Assembly: GCA_045626925.1 (NCBI GenBank)
Contig: JAZUQZ010000026.1
Coordinates: 50,301-114,300, forward strand
Length of the DNA stretch: 64,000 nt
Direction: 5' to 3'
Source: Aphodoplasma sp045626925
GTDB lineage: Bacteria; Bacillota; Clostridia; UBA1381; UMGS1253
Shown piece by piece: positions 33,007-42,062 of this stretch; the stretch's first letter is position 1, and the number at the start of each line of letters is the position of its first letter. A program made the translations under genes and the position numbers. Under the pieces are notes generated by a model that was not told where the DNA came from, made no database searches, and worked only from the letters and a program-made list of their open reading frames with translations.

Positions 33007-34868
33007 GTGTTAGCCTCCTTTTTATCTTCTAAAAGGTTTGCAATGCACGAGCCAAATGCAAGATACATCCAAAACATCATATACATCCTGTAATTATAAA
33101 ACACATAATCAAATACACCCTGTACTAAAAATCCTACTACACCTGCACTTATTGCAATAATCATAACCCTGTCGGCGTTCTTTTTTGAAAGCGAATGAGC
33201 CGATTTTGCCATGCGTCTGAAAAATGCAAAGATAATATAAATTAGTGTGCCAAGCCCGACAACCCCCGTTTCAATCATCTGTTGAAGATAAACATTGTGC
33301 GCGTGCGGCGCGATTATTGTCGGGTATGCATATCGGGGATATATAAGGTTAAAGGCTTGGATACCCGGTCCAATGCCAACGAGCCAGAAGTCTTTGAGCA
33401 TTGAAATTGAACCAAGCCATATAAAGAGTCTGTATGATGATGAACTGTCCCCAAGGTTTCCTATGCTTAAAAAGCGGTTTAATACGCTTGCAGGAAGAAG
33501 TGAGGGCATTAGTAAAAGTGCAACAATGCCAAGCGACCAATATCGACCGTCGACAAATGTTATAAACATAGCCGCCGTAACCAATATACCAATCCAACAT
33601 CCGCGCGACATCGTAAGGACAAGACATAAAAGCATAACTGCACATATGCCTGCATAGGTCAGCTTTGACAAGAATTTTTTTTCTGACCACATAAAAGCGA
33701 CAGCTACAGGTATTGTAATTAGCAAATATTCACCAAGAACATTTGGGTTTTCAAGCGTCGAAAATGCACGCATTTTTATGTCCGTAAACATCTCTTCGTC
33801 AACCCACACCTGCTTGTCCATATCAAGACCGAATACATATTGGATAATACCATATACAGAAACAAGCAGAGCAGCAACAATAAACACAACAAGCAAAGAA
33901 TAAATCTGGTTGCGTGTTTTGATTGTATTTACTATTGTAAAATAAAAACTAATTAGTGCAATACATAAAAAACATACTGTAAGGCTATGCTCAGGCGCAA
34001 CTGATGTAAAGGAACAAATCGCAACAACTATTATAAAGAGTAAAAGCGCAAAACCAATAATATCAAGCTTCCACTCTTTGTCACCGCGCGAGCATTTTTG
34101 AACAAACAGTGCAAAAAAGCATAAAATTGCAAGCCCGGCACAGAGCATCGTAGGCAAAAACGGTATTGCAAAAACAGTAATGCCAATGCCAAATTCAACA
34201 TTAAACATTACGAGGAGAACGCCGATAAAACCAATGGCAACAATAGGGGAGATGTACGCGGCAACAAAACCCAAAATTATGCCACAAACCCCCGCAATAA
34301 CGAGTCTGCCCTTTTTTTCAAGCTGTGTTTCGTCATAATAGTCAAATGTCGGTTCAACTGATAAAAACAGCTTTAAAAGCACCTTTACAATACTATGTGA
34401 CAAAGCGTGTAAAAGCGAAAAATCAAACATGCACATAAGTAGCGCAACAACAAAAGCACCTATAAAAACAGGGTTGGAAAAGTCGCGCGATGCAAGCATA
34501 TACACACCCAAACCGCATGCAAAAAATACACCTGTAAAGCGTGTGCTTACGGCGATTAGATTGTTTACAATGCAATAGATTACTTTGTATAAAGATGTTT
34601 TTTTGATTTTATTGCTTATTCCAACAAAAAAATCACTTGCAAAAAGAGAAAGAAACGAAAAAGGCAAATAGAATAGCTTGTAAACAAGGCTATTGCGCCA
34701 TTTGTCAGAGCCACTGCAAAACGAACGCACAGAATAGCTATGTGTCCATGTATCAGAAATCGAGCCATAAATCTTTTTTAAAACCTTTGATGACAATGAT
34801 GCATCATACCATGCAACGAGCATAAGCCATTTTTCATACAAAAAATTCAAAATTTTACTATTTATCAT
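33003..34868 (-). CDS. O-antigen ligase/polymerase (Wzy/WaaL) family membrane protein
   Basis: About 621 residues with a dozen or more membrane segments. The O-antigen ligase family region lies in the C-terminal half: RAFSTLENPNVLGEYLLITIPV, LCLVLTMSRGCWIGI, the loop WLGSISMLKDFWLVGIGPGIQAFNLIYPRYAYP, and APHAHNVYLQQMIETGVVGL (conserved His). The family joins lipid-carried glycans to acceptors or polymerises repeats on the outer face. ATG at 34868 has GAGGTG upstream and overlaps the murJ stop by 11 bp. Confidence 0.88.
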   Translation of the reverse strand: MINSKILNFLYEKWLMLVAWYDASLSSKVLKKIYGSISDTWTHSYSVRSFCSGSDKWRNSLVYKLFYLPFSFLSLFASDFFVGISNKIKKTSLYKVIYCIVNNLIAVSTRFTGVFFACGLGVYMLASRDFSNPVFIGAFVVALLMCMFDFSLLHALSHSIVKVLLKLFLSVEPTFDYYDETQLEKKGRLVIAGVCGIILGFVAAYISPIVAIGFIGVLLVMFNVEFGIGITVFAIPFLPTMLCAGLAILCFFALFVQKCSRGDKEWKLDIIGFALLLFIIVVAICSFTSVAPEHSLTVCFLCIALISFYFTIVNTIKTRNQIYSLLVVFIVAALLVSVYGIIQYVFGLDMDKQVWVDEEMFTDIKMRAFSTLENPNVLGEYLLITIPVAVAFMWSEKKFLSKLTYAGICAVMLLCLVLTMSRGCWIGILVTAAMFITFVDGRYWSLGIVALLLMPSLLPASVLNRFLSIGNLGDSSSSYRLFIWLGSISMLKDFWLVGIGPGIQAFNLIYPRYAYPTIIAPHAHNVYLQQMIETGVVGLGTLIYIIFAFFRRMAKSAHSLSKKNADRVMIIAISAGVVGFLVQGVFDYVFYNYRMYMMFWMYLAFGSCIANLLEDKKEANT

Positions 34869-36423
34869 TTTGTTCACCTCTTTTGTGAATAAAAGTATCA
34901 ACAAGCATAAGCACTTCGTTTACTTTTAATATAAGGCACATTAAAACATATGTGATTGCACCTGCACAAACAGGGACAATAAGAGTAAGAACGCGCCCTA
35001 TAAAATTATCGTCAAATAATGTTTTAGTTAAACTGTAAACCAAAAATACAACTGTTGACATAACAAGAACACTAAATATAATTTTAATAATATCTAAAGC
35101 ATCGCTTTTATTAAATATGCCTTTTATTCGCTTGTTCATCATTATAAAATTTAGCGTGGCATTTATTGTTGCAGCAAGTGCACTTGCAAGGGCAAGGCCA
35201 CCTATGCCAAAAAATTTTGAGAGAAAATAGCTCAATATCACATTTGCTGCAATACTTATAAGTGCTGTTATCATAGGCGTTTTTGAATCTTGCATCGCAA
35301 AAAATGACTTATTAAGCACCTCTGAATACGAAAAGCCAATCATGCCCATAGCATAAAACATAAGTGCTATTGATGTAAGCGATACAGACAATTCATCAAA
35401 CTCGCCATATTGATATATAAGTTTTACAACGGGCGTTGAAAGCAGAATAAATCCTGCCATAATTGGCAACATTACAAGGCTCACAGATTTTAAAGCACCA
35501 TGCATAAGTGCGTGACGCTCTTGTGTATTGTCTGACGCATTTGCACGCGCAAGCGATGGGAAAATAAGGTTTGTCACAACAAACGAAAAAACACCAACCA
35601 TAATTATATATAGTCTGTTTGCATATTCGAGGCTTGACATCACGCCCACACCAAGATTTGAGGCAAAACGCATGTTAATCATCGAACCAATAGGTTGAAC
35701 CCATGTACTTATAAGAAGTGGCAACGCAAGAACTGCAGTCTTTTTAAGCCCCTCATCAGCAAAGCGAAAATCAAGCTTGTATTTATATTGAAATTTGATT
35801 AGTGATGGTATTTGGATAGCGGCTTGCAAAGCCCACCCAATAAGCATTGCAACAGAAAGCCCAACAACACCGAATCGGTTTTTAAAAATCAAAAGATATA
35901 AAATCATCATACCATTTGATACGAGGCTAATAATTGCGGGGATATTAAACTCGCCAAACGATTGCAATATCCCTACAAATGAAAACGCAAGTCCGGTGAA
36001 AATAATCATCGGGAAAAGAATATTTGACAAGCGTATAGCAAGAGCTTTTGTGTCCGGTGCAAGCCCGGGCGTAATTATATCCATAAGCTGTGGCGCAAAC
36101 AAAATGCCGAGCACACACATCATAGATGTAATAAGCAAAACAACATTTATAAACCTGTTTCCAAATTCAAGCGCCCTGCTTTTTGTGTTTTTTTCAAGAT
36201 ATTCATTAAAAACGGGAATAAATGCGGCAGAAATAACACCGCCAATTATAACATCAAAAAACAAAAGAGGTATCTTTGTGGCTGCAAAATACGCATCAGC
36301 ATTACTGCCGGTGCCGAAATATGCGCCGATAAATGAATCACGCAGCATGCCGCACAGCTTTGCAGCAAATGTTGCAACAATCATAAAGCCCGCAGTTTTT
36401 ATAAGCTTTTTTGTGCTATTCAA
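34858..36423 (-). CDS. murJ: Lipid II flippase MurJ
   Basis: MOP-superfamily protein with about 14 membrane segments that turns lipid II outward for peptidoglycan synthesis. Typical start: FAAKLCGMLRDSFIGAYFGTGSNADAYFAATKIPLLFF; later SLVMLPIMAGFILLSTPVVKLIYQYG and GFSYSEVLNKSFFAMQDSKTPM. About 521 residues. The TTG at 36423 lies 10 bases after AAGGGG and is preferred over an upstream ATG at 36462 with no site. First gene of the operon, preceded by a consensus promoter. Given the neighbours, it could also serve another lipid-linked glycan. Confidence 0.92.
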   Translation of the reverse strand: MNSTKKLIKTAGFMIVATFAAKLCGMLRDSFIGAYFGTGSNADAYFAATKIPLLFFDVIIGGVISAAFIPVFNEYLEKNTKSRALEFGNRFINVVLLITSMMCVLGILFAPQLMDIITPGLAPDTKALAIRLSNILFPMIIFTGLAFSFVGILQSFGEFNIPAIISLVSNGMMILYLLIFKNRFGVVGLSVAMLIGWALQAAIQIPSLIKFQYKYKLDFRFADEGLKKTAVLALPLLISTWVQPIGSMINMRFASNLGVGVMSSLEYANRLYIIMVGVFSFVVTNLIFPSLARANASDNTQERHALMHGALKSVSLVMLPIMAGFILLSTPVVKLIYQYGEFDELSVSLTSIALMFYAMGMIGFSYSEVLNKSFFAMQDSKTPMITALISIAANVILSYFLSKFFGIGGLALASALAATINATLNFIMMNKRIKGIFNKSDALDIIKIIFSVLVMSTVVFLVYSLTKTLFDDNFIGRVLTLIVPVCAGAITYVLMCLILKVNEVLMLVDTFIHKRGEQNDK

Positions 36424-36488
36424 TGCAAGAACACCCCTTTGCAAGTTATTTACAATTGCCATAAACAGGCAACAAAAAACTACCTTAT

Positions 36489-36517
36489 ATTATATAAAAA
36501 CCGTATGCATTTGTCAA
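36489..36517 (-). promoter_or_regulatory. Consensus sigma-A promoter for the murJ operon
   Basis: TTGACA, 17 bp, TATAAT on the minus strand, a perfect match to both hexamers. It overlaps the hairpin that terminates radA. Confidence 0.8.
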
Positions 36518-36546
36518 TTAAAAAAGTGACATATACAACGGTTTTT
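36496..36546 (-). terminator. radA terminator, overlapping the murJ promoter
   Basis: Outer arms AAAAACCGT / ACGGTTTTT and inner TGTCA / TGACA make a branched hairpin ending in a T-run on the minus strand, five bases past the radA stop. Confidence 0.6.
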
Positions 36547-36550
36547 GTGT

Positions 36551-37915
36551 TTATTCGCGTACAAATGCAAGTGCTTGTGCAAGACTTTTTACATATATGA
36601 TATTGATGCTTGTTTTAAAACCTGCAAGGGCATTTTTGTTGCTGTAAGGAACCATACATTGTTTAAAACCAAGCTTTTCGATTTCTGTTATGCGTTGAGC
36701 GAGTCTGTTAACTGCACGAATTTCGCCCGTAAGGCCAACCTCGCCGACAAAGACCATATCCTCCGGAAGAGTAAAAGAGCGAAAACTTGATGCAATAGCC
36801 ATAGCTGCACCCAAATCTGCTGCCGGTTCGTCGATTTTTATACCGCCAATCACATTTACATATGCATCTTGATTTGATAAATTCATCCCAACACGCTTTT
36901 CAAGAACTGCAATAAGCATTGCAATTCGGCTATAATCTATACCATTTGAGCTGCGACGTGGCATCCCGTACACAGTAGTGGAAAGAAGCGCCTGAACCTC
37001 TGCAAGAATAGGGCGACTGCCCTCAAGAGCACATATTACACTTGTGCCTGCAACATCGGTCGGGCGTCCTTCAAGCAAAGCAACGGAAGGGTTTAAAACT
37101 TCTTGCAAACCGGTATCACGCATTTCAAAAACACCGATTTCGTTTGTTGAACCAAATCTGTTTTTTACTCCACGCAAAATACGATAGTTTTGATGTCGTT
37201 CTCCTTCGAAATAAAGAACACAATCCACCATATGCTCGAGCACCTTCGGGCCTGCTATGCCACCATCTTTTGTAACATGTCCAACAACAAACACGCTTAT
37301 TCCTTTTTCTTTTGCCTTGCGCATAAGCGTCATAGTTACATCACGCACTTGCGTTACACTTCCTGGTGCTGATGTAATCGAAGGAGAATACATAGTTTGA
37401 ATTGAGTCGATTATAACAACATCGGGGGAAAGGGCGTCGATGTTTTTTACTATATGCTCGGTATTGACTTGTGAAACGACATATAGGTTATCATTTTCTA
37501 CACCAAGTCTTTTGGCACGCATTTTTAGTTGCTGTTCTGATTCTTCGCCTGAAACATAAAGTATTTTATTTTCTTTTTTCATAGTTTTGCATACTTGCAA
37601 AAGCAGGGTAGACTTTCCAATACCGGGGTCACCACCAACAAGCACAAGCGAGCCGACAACTATCCCGCCACCAAGCACTCTGTCAAATTCATTTATTCCG
37701 CTTGCAAAACGCAATTCATTATCAGCGTTTATTTCATCAAGCTTTGATGGAGCAATGTGGACATCTTCTGTCGCAAACTTGTTTGTTTTTGAAGAAGAAA
37801 CAACACTTTCTTCTTCAACGAGCGAGTTCCATGCACCACATGCGGGGCATTTGCCGTACCATTTTGATGTTTCGTTTCCGCATTCACTACAAAAAAATAC
37901 GAGTTTGTTTTTCAT
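36551..37915 (-). CDS. radA: DNA repair protein RadA
   Basis: RecA-related ATPase that helps branch migration and recombination repair. 454 residues. Zinc finger at Cys9, 12, 23 and 26 (CSECGNETSKWYGKCPACG), Walker A GGDPGIGKST, the RadA-specific KNRFG motif (GVKNRFGSTNEIGVFEM), and a C-terminal Lon-protease-like domain (AYVNVIGGIKIDEPAADLGAAMAIASS; ending VKSLAQALAFV). Weak GAGG site before ATG. Confidence 0.97.
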   Translation of the reverse strand: MKNKLVFFCSECGNETSKWYGKCPACGAWNSLVEEESVVSSSKTNKFATEDVHIAPSKLDEINADNELRFASGINEFDRVLGGGIVVGSLVLVGGDPGIGKSTLLLQVCKTMKKENKILYVSGEESEQQLKMRAKRLGVENDNLYVVSQVNTEHIVKNIDALSPDVVIIDSIQTMYSPSITSAPGSVTQVRDVTMTLMRKAKEKGISVFVVGHVTKDGGIAGPKVLEHMVDCVLYFEGERHQNYRILRGVKNRFGSTNEIGVFEMRDTGLQEVLNPSVALLEGRPTDVAGTSVICALEGSRPILAEVQALLSTTVYGMPRRSSNGIDYSRIAMLIAVLEKRVGMNLSNQDAYVNVIGGIKIDEPAADLGAAMAIASSFRSFTLPEDMVFVGEVGLTGEIRAVNRLAQRITEIEKLGFKQCMVPYSNKNALAGFKTSINIIYVKSLAQALAFVRE

Positions 37916-37950
37916 ATAAAAAACCTCTTGACTTATGATTTATAAATTGC

Positions 37951-37985
37951 AAAAAGTGCTTTCGAAAAATCATTCCGAAAGCACT
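37951..37985 (-). terminator. Terminator after the propeller protein
   Basis: AGTGCTTTCG / CGAAAGCACT, 11-base loop, then TTTTT on the minus strand. Confidence 0.82.
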
Positions 37986-38002
37986 CAGCAATATCAATAA
38001 AA

Positions 38003-39934
38003 TTACTCAAACATTACAGTAGCTACACCTGTGTCGATTTTTTCCGGTGTACCTCTGCCTTTCCAAATATAAAGTTCTGCAGTATCTGTTTCAGAATCGA
38101 TATTCTTATGATAAATTACGCTCTTTTCACTTCTTGCATAGAAAGATGCAAATACTTCTGTATCAATTGCTTTTGGCGCTGCAGAGCCTGTTGTTGATGT
38201 AATGTAAAGCGTTCCTGTATAATTTTCAGTATTCATATCTCCGATATAAATAACTTTCTTACCATTTTGGGATATGCGATATGTTCCCGCATAAACATTT
38301 TCTGCTATAACCTTGGATTTGCCTTTGGAATAAGCATTAAGTGTGCTTGTATTTGTTTCTACATCTGTAGCAGTTGTGTACAAAGCGGCCTTTCCATCGG
38401 GAGATGCAACAAAAGAAGTTACACCTTCTGCAATTATTTCATCTTTAGCAAAACCAAAAATGTATTCTTTTCTTATATGAAGTTTGCCGGTGTTTGTTTC
38501 TTCATCAATATCGTTTAAATAATATATGGTTTTAAAATCATATGATGCGCTTGCATACTGTGGATTTGGGAAATCTTGAGCGATTTTTTTCGCGTCACCG
38601 TTACCTTTTTGAAGGAACATATCAGGATTTACAGAGGTGCTGTCATCACCAATCTTTGCCAAAAGATATTTTTCGTTTTCAATATCAACTCTGAAAAAGC
38701 CCATCAAATCGCTCATAACGAGCTTGCTTTTTGAATTGCCCGAATTTACATAAAAATTATATTTTTCCTCTTCATCAGTTGCTACATAACCGAATTTGTT
38801 TGAAAACTTTGATGCAAGAACATATCCGTCTGCTACGCCTGCAGAAATAAACTCCGGCGCTTTTTTATAAGACGCTCTGTATAACTCACAAGTATATGTT
38901 GCTTCGTCTATTGTTTTCAAATAAAGAACCTCGCCTTTATCTGAAATATTTATAGCAGAATAAACAGATTCGTCAACCTTTATAGGTTCTTTGCCTACTT
39001 TTGCAACGCATAAATCAAACGCGCCGGTTGATTGGTCTATATTATCAGCGTATGTTATAGCTTTGCCGTTTCTGCTTATTAAGAACTTGCCATACATTGA
39101 TGAGTTTGAAATAATTTGAGATGAAGTTCCCTTTGTATAATAGTGTAGCGAACCCATTGATGTAGATATGTCAAAGTCTTTCATATATACTACAGTTTTT
39201 CCGTTTTCAGAAATGATAAAGTCTTGTAAAACACCCTCATCAATTTTAGTTTTATTTTTACCATTATATGTTACATACAATGTACCGCTGAATGTAGTTT
39301 GGTCATAATTTTCAAGAAAATATAGAATTTTTCCGTCTTTAGACTGCTTCATAATGTTTGAATATCCAGCAAACGATGCTGATGTGTCAGCCACAAGCGG
39401 CTCGGATACTTTAGCAACAGAACCAAAATCCGGTTTTTGATATAGCGAAAAATCCTTAATATAGGACACAGCATACTTTGAGCGGTCAACAGGGATATCA
39501 TATTCCGGTGCAAATATTCCCGTAAATGCTGCCCAAAGACCAATTGCAATTATTATAAGAGCAATAAGACCTGAAAAGGCAATAAGCTTTGATTTGTTTT
39601 TAGAAGTGCATTTTTCACAAGAAACCTCTTCAACAAGTTCAACTTCATCAGCTTCTTCATCTTCTGCGATATCCTCTGAAATGACTTCTTCTTCGGTTTC
39701 TGCAATATCCTCTTCAGCGACCTCTTTTGTTTCAACGGTTTCAATAGCTTCCTTTTCTTCGGAAACGACCTCTTCGATTGTTTCTTCACCACTATTTACA
39801 GCATCGGCAGTTTCGGCATTTTCAACTACTTCTTCTGCAATAACTTCTGTTTCTTCCTCAACAAGTGGTGTCCCGCAGTTTGCGCACACTTTTTCGTTGG
39901 GCTCGTTTTCATGAAAACAATTTTTACAAACCAT
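38003..39934 (-). CDS. Zinc-ribbon, acidic-linker, membrane-anchored beta-propeller protein
   Basis: 643 residues in four parts. Zinc ribbon at 1-22 (Cys3, 6, 17, 20). A very acidic linker at about 25-110, more than half Glu/Val/Ala. One membrane segment at about 117-137. An outer domain then carries at least eight copies of a motif Y-x4-D-x2-T-x4-L, for example YADNIDQSTGAFDL, YLKTIDEATYTCEL, YLNDIDEETNTGKL and YHKNIDSETDTAEL, about 45-50 residues apart, fitting a TolB/WD40-like propeller. The cytosolic zinc ribbon may sense or recruit while the propeller works outside. Function unknown. Monocistronic. Confidence 0.75.
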   Translation of the reverse strand: MVCKNCFHENEPNEKVCANCGTPLVEEETEVIAEEVVENAETADAVNSGEETIEEVVSEEKEAIETVETKEVAEEDIAETEEEVISEDIAEDEEADEVELVEEVSCEKCTSKNKSKLIAFSGLIALIIIAIGLWAAFTGIFAPEYDIPVDRSKYAVSYIKDFSLYQKPDFGSVAKVSEPLVADTSASFAGYSNIMKQSKDGKILYFLENYDQTTFSGTLYVTYNGKNKTKIDEGVLQDFIISENGKTVVYMKDFDISTSMGSLHYYTKGTSSQIISNSSMYGKFLISRNGKAITYADNIDQSTGAFDLCVAKVGKEPIKVDESVYSAINISDKGEVLYLKTIDEATYTCELYRASYKKAPEFISAGVADGYVLASKFSNKFGYVATDEEEKYNFYVNSGNSKSKLVMSDLMGFFRVDIENEKYLLAKIGDDSTSVNPDMFLQKGNGDAKKIAQDFPNPQYASASYDFKTIYYLNDIDEETNTGKLHIRKEYIFGFAKDEIIAEGVTSFVASPDGKAALYTTATDVETNTSTLNAYSKGKSKVIAENVYAGTYRISQNGKKVIYIGDMNTENYTGTLYITSTTGSAAPKAIDTEVFASFYARSEKSVIYHKNIDSETDTAELYIWKGRGTPEKIDTGVATVMFE

Positions 39935-40097
39935 AATTTTCTTCCTCTCATTTTATATACTTTTAATTATCATATGTATTTACGAAATCCCTATTTATTT
40001 TACATCATTTTTTGAAAAAGTGCAACATAAAATATAAATTTAATTTTAAATTTTTTATGAACTCGTATTAAAAAAGCATACATTTAACAAATAACTC

Positions 40098-40126
40098 TTG
40101 AAAAACACAAAAATAGAGTATATTAT
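40098..40126 (+). promoter_or_regulatory. Sigma-A promoter for rdgB
   Basis: TTGAAA, 17 bp, TATTAT, 41 bp before the ATG at 40168. Confidence 0.65.
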
Positions 40127-40167
40127 ATTCAGTAAAGGCAGAAGTATTGAAGGAGTTTGATTACAGG

Positions 40168-40755
40168 ATGAAAATTATTGCTGCTACAAATAATAAGGGA
40201 AAAATAGCGGAAATTGGTGCAATTTTGGGTTCTCTTGGACATGAAATTGTAAACCTTAAAGAAATGGGCATAACTATTGATGTAGAAGAAACGGGGACAA
40301 CTTTTGAAGAAAATGCTCTTATAAAAGCGCGTGCCGTTTTTGAAATGACAGGGCTGAGCGTTTTGGCAGATGATTCGGGATTGTGTGTTGATGCTCTTGG
40401 AGGTGCGCCGGGCGTATATTCTGCCCGCTATGCAGGAGAGGGCGCAAGCGATGAGATGCTTGTTGAAAAATTATTAAAAAATATGCAAGGTGTAGAAAAA
40501 GAAAAACGAGGGGCACATTTTGTAAGTGTTGTTGCACTGATTATGCCCGATGGCAGAGAACTTGTTGCAAAGGGCGTTGCCGACGGTTATATAACTGATG
40601 CACCGATGGGTGAGGGTGGCTTTGGCTATGACCCCGTTTTTTGCTCGACGGAAACGGGCAAAACATATGCAAGCATGACAAGCGAAGAAAAAAATATGAT
40701 AAGTCATAGATATCGTGCACTTGTAAATTTAAAACAAAAGCTTGAACAAATTTGA
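40168..40755 (+). CDS. rdgB: XTP/dITP diphosphatase (RdgB/HAM1)
   Basis: House-cleaning pyrophosphatase that removes dITP and XTP. 195 residues from the ATG at 40168, where the fold begins (MKIIAATNNKGKIAEI). Other motifs are TFEENALIKARA, VLADDSGLCVDALGGAPGVYSARYAGEGA and GEGGFGYDPVF. AAGGAG lies 12 bases upstream, and a TTG seven codons earlier would overlap it. Confidence 0.95.
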   Translation: MKIIAATNNKGKIAEIGAILGSLGHEIVNLKEMGITIDVEETGTTFEENALIKARAVFEMTGLSVLADDSGLCVDALGGAPGVYSARYAGEGASDEMLVEKLLKNMQGVEKEKRGAHFVSVVALIMPDGRELVAKGVADGYITDAPMGEGGFGYDPVFCSTETGKTYASMTSEEKNMISHRYRALVNLKQKLEQI

Positions 40756-40760
40756 ACAAA

Positions 40761-40789
40761 ACATAATAATCACATTAAAAACATAGAAT
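40761..40789 (+). promoter_or_regulatory. Candidate sigma-E promoter for the carboxypeptidase gene
   Basis: ACATAAT, 14 bp, CATAGAAT. The -10 octamer and the 14-bp gap are the same as those before spoIIIAA at 47294-47323. Confidence 0.55.
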
Positions 40790-40845
40790 GGTAAAGGCAT
40801 ATTCAAATACCGGCACAAGATAGTGTGTTATGGAGGCGAATTGGA

Positions 40846-41961
40846 TTGAAGAGATACTTTTTCTTTGCATTTACCGTTCTTTTTTTATTGTTTTTTTCAA
40901 CGCAGAATATATGTGCATCATCGGCCACAAGCCACTGTGTAATTGATGCATTAACCGGGAGAGTTCTATATGAAAAAAACGCACACACAAAGCGTGGTAT
41001 GGCAAGTACAACAAAGATTGTAACAGCTATTGTTGCGCTTGAGAGTGCATTGCCTGAAAGCGTTGCAACAGTCAGCGAAAAGGCATCTCGTACAGAGGGT
41101 TCGTCGTTATATTTAAAACCCGGAGAAAAAATGAGTATATCCGACCTTGTGTATGGACTTATGCTAAACTCGGGAAACGATGCGGCTGTTGTTATTGCAG
41201 AGCATATAGGAGGAAGTGTTGATGACTTTGCAAAAATGATGAATGAGCTTGCAAAAAAAATAGGCGCGTCAAATACACATTTTACAAATCCAAACGGGCT
41301 ATATGATGAGCAACATTATACAACAGCGTATGACCTTGCAATTATAACGCAGTATGCACTTAAAAATGAAAGATTCAAAAAAATTGTTTCGACAAAAAAA
41401 TATACTATCGAAACTATTGGTGAGTCAAGAAAAATATATCTTTCAAATCATAACAAACTTCTTAACACACTTGATGGATGCGATGGGGTTAAAACCGGCT
41501 TTACAAAAAAGACGGGCAGGTGTCTTGTATCATCAACAACGCGTGATGGGTGGCAGACGATTTGTGTTACGCTAAATGCACCTGACGATTGGAATGACCA
41601 CAAATCTCTTACAAATCAGGCGTTTTCAGAATACAAAAAGAAAAAAATCATATCAAAAGGGCAGGTTGCCAAAACTGTATATGTAGAAAATGGTGTTAAT
41701 AATTATGTCGATATTGTGGTATCAGAAGATGTGTTTGCGCCTGTAAAAGAGGGAGCGGCGATTGATTTTGAAATTTTGTATAATCAGGATAAAAAGCTCG
41801 CCGCTCCGCTAGCGGAAAATGAAAAAGTTGGCACGATAGAGCTAAAATACAACGATATAACATTTGCGACCGTCGATGCTATTACAAATGCGGCGGTTGA
41901 AATTACAAAAAAGGCGAGCTATTTTGATAAGTTTATGCTTATTTTGAAAACTTTTTTATAA
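40846..41961 (+). CDS. D-alanyl-D-alanine carboxypeptidase (DacB/DacF type)
   Basis: Penicillin-binding carboxypeptidase of family S11 that trims the terminal D-Ala from stem peptides. Signal peptide of about 25 residues (FFFAFTVLFLLFFSTQNICA). Active-site motifs in order: MASTTKIVTA (SxxK), MLNSGNDAAV (SxN), and DGVKTGFTKKTG (KTG). A C-terminal PBP5-like beta domain follows. TTG at 40846 chosen because GGAGG lies 9 bases before it. The sigma-E-like promoter suggests a sporulation-cortex role like Bacillus DacB. About 371 residues. Confidence 0.93.
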   Translation: MKRYFFFAFTVLFLLFFSTQNICASSATSHCVIDALTGRVLYEKNAHTKRGMASTTKIVTAIVALESALPESVATVSEKASRTEGSSLYLKPGEKMSISDLVYGLMLNSGNDAAVVIAEHIGGSVDDFAKMMNELAKKIGASNTHFTNPNGLYDEQHYTTAYDLAIITQYALKNERFKKIVSTKKYTIETIGESRKIYLSNHNKLLNTLDGCDGVKTGFTKKTGRCLVSSTTRDGWQTICVTLNAPDDWNDHKSLTNQAFSEYKKKKIISKGQVAKTVYVENGVNNYVDIVVSEDVFAPVKEGAAIDFEILYNQDKKLAAPLAENEKVGTIELKYNDITFATVDAITNAAVEITKKASYFDKFMLILKTFL

Positions 41962-42062
41962 TTAAATATTATTTGCAGTTTCTATTGATTTATTTTGTGT
42001 TTTATTGTAATATGTCATAGGGAAGACTTGACGATTTTACATATGAAAAGAGGAGCTTTGTC

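Noticed and set aside
39594..39914. Ser/Thr-rich plus-strand frame of about 106 codons
   Set aside because: It is the complement of the Glu-rich linker of the minus-strand zinc-ribbon protein; no ribosome site or promoter.
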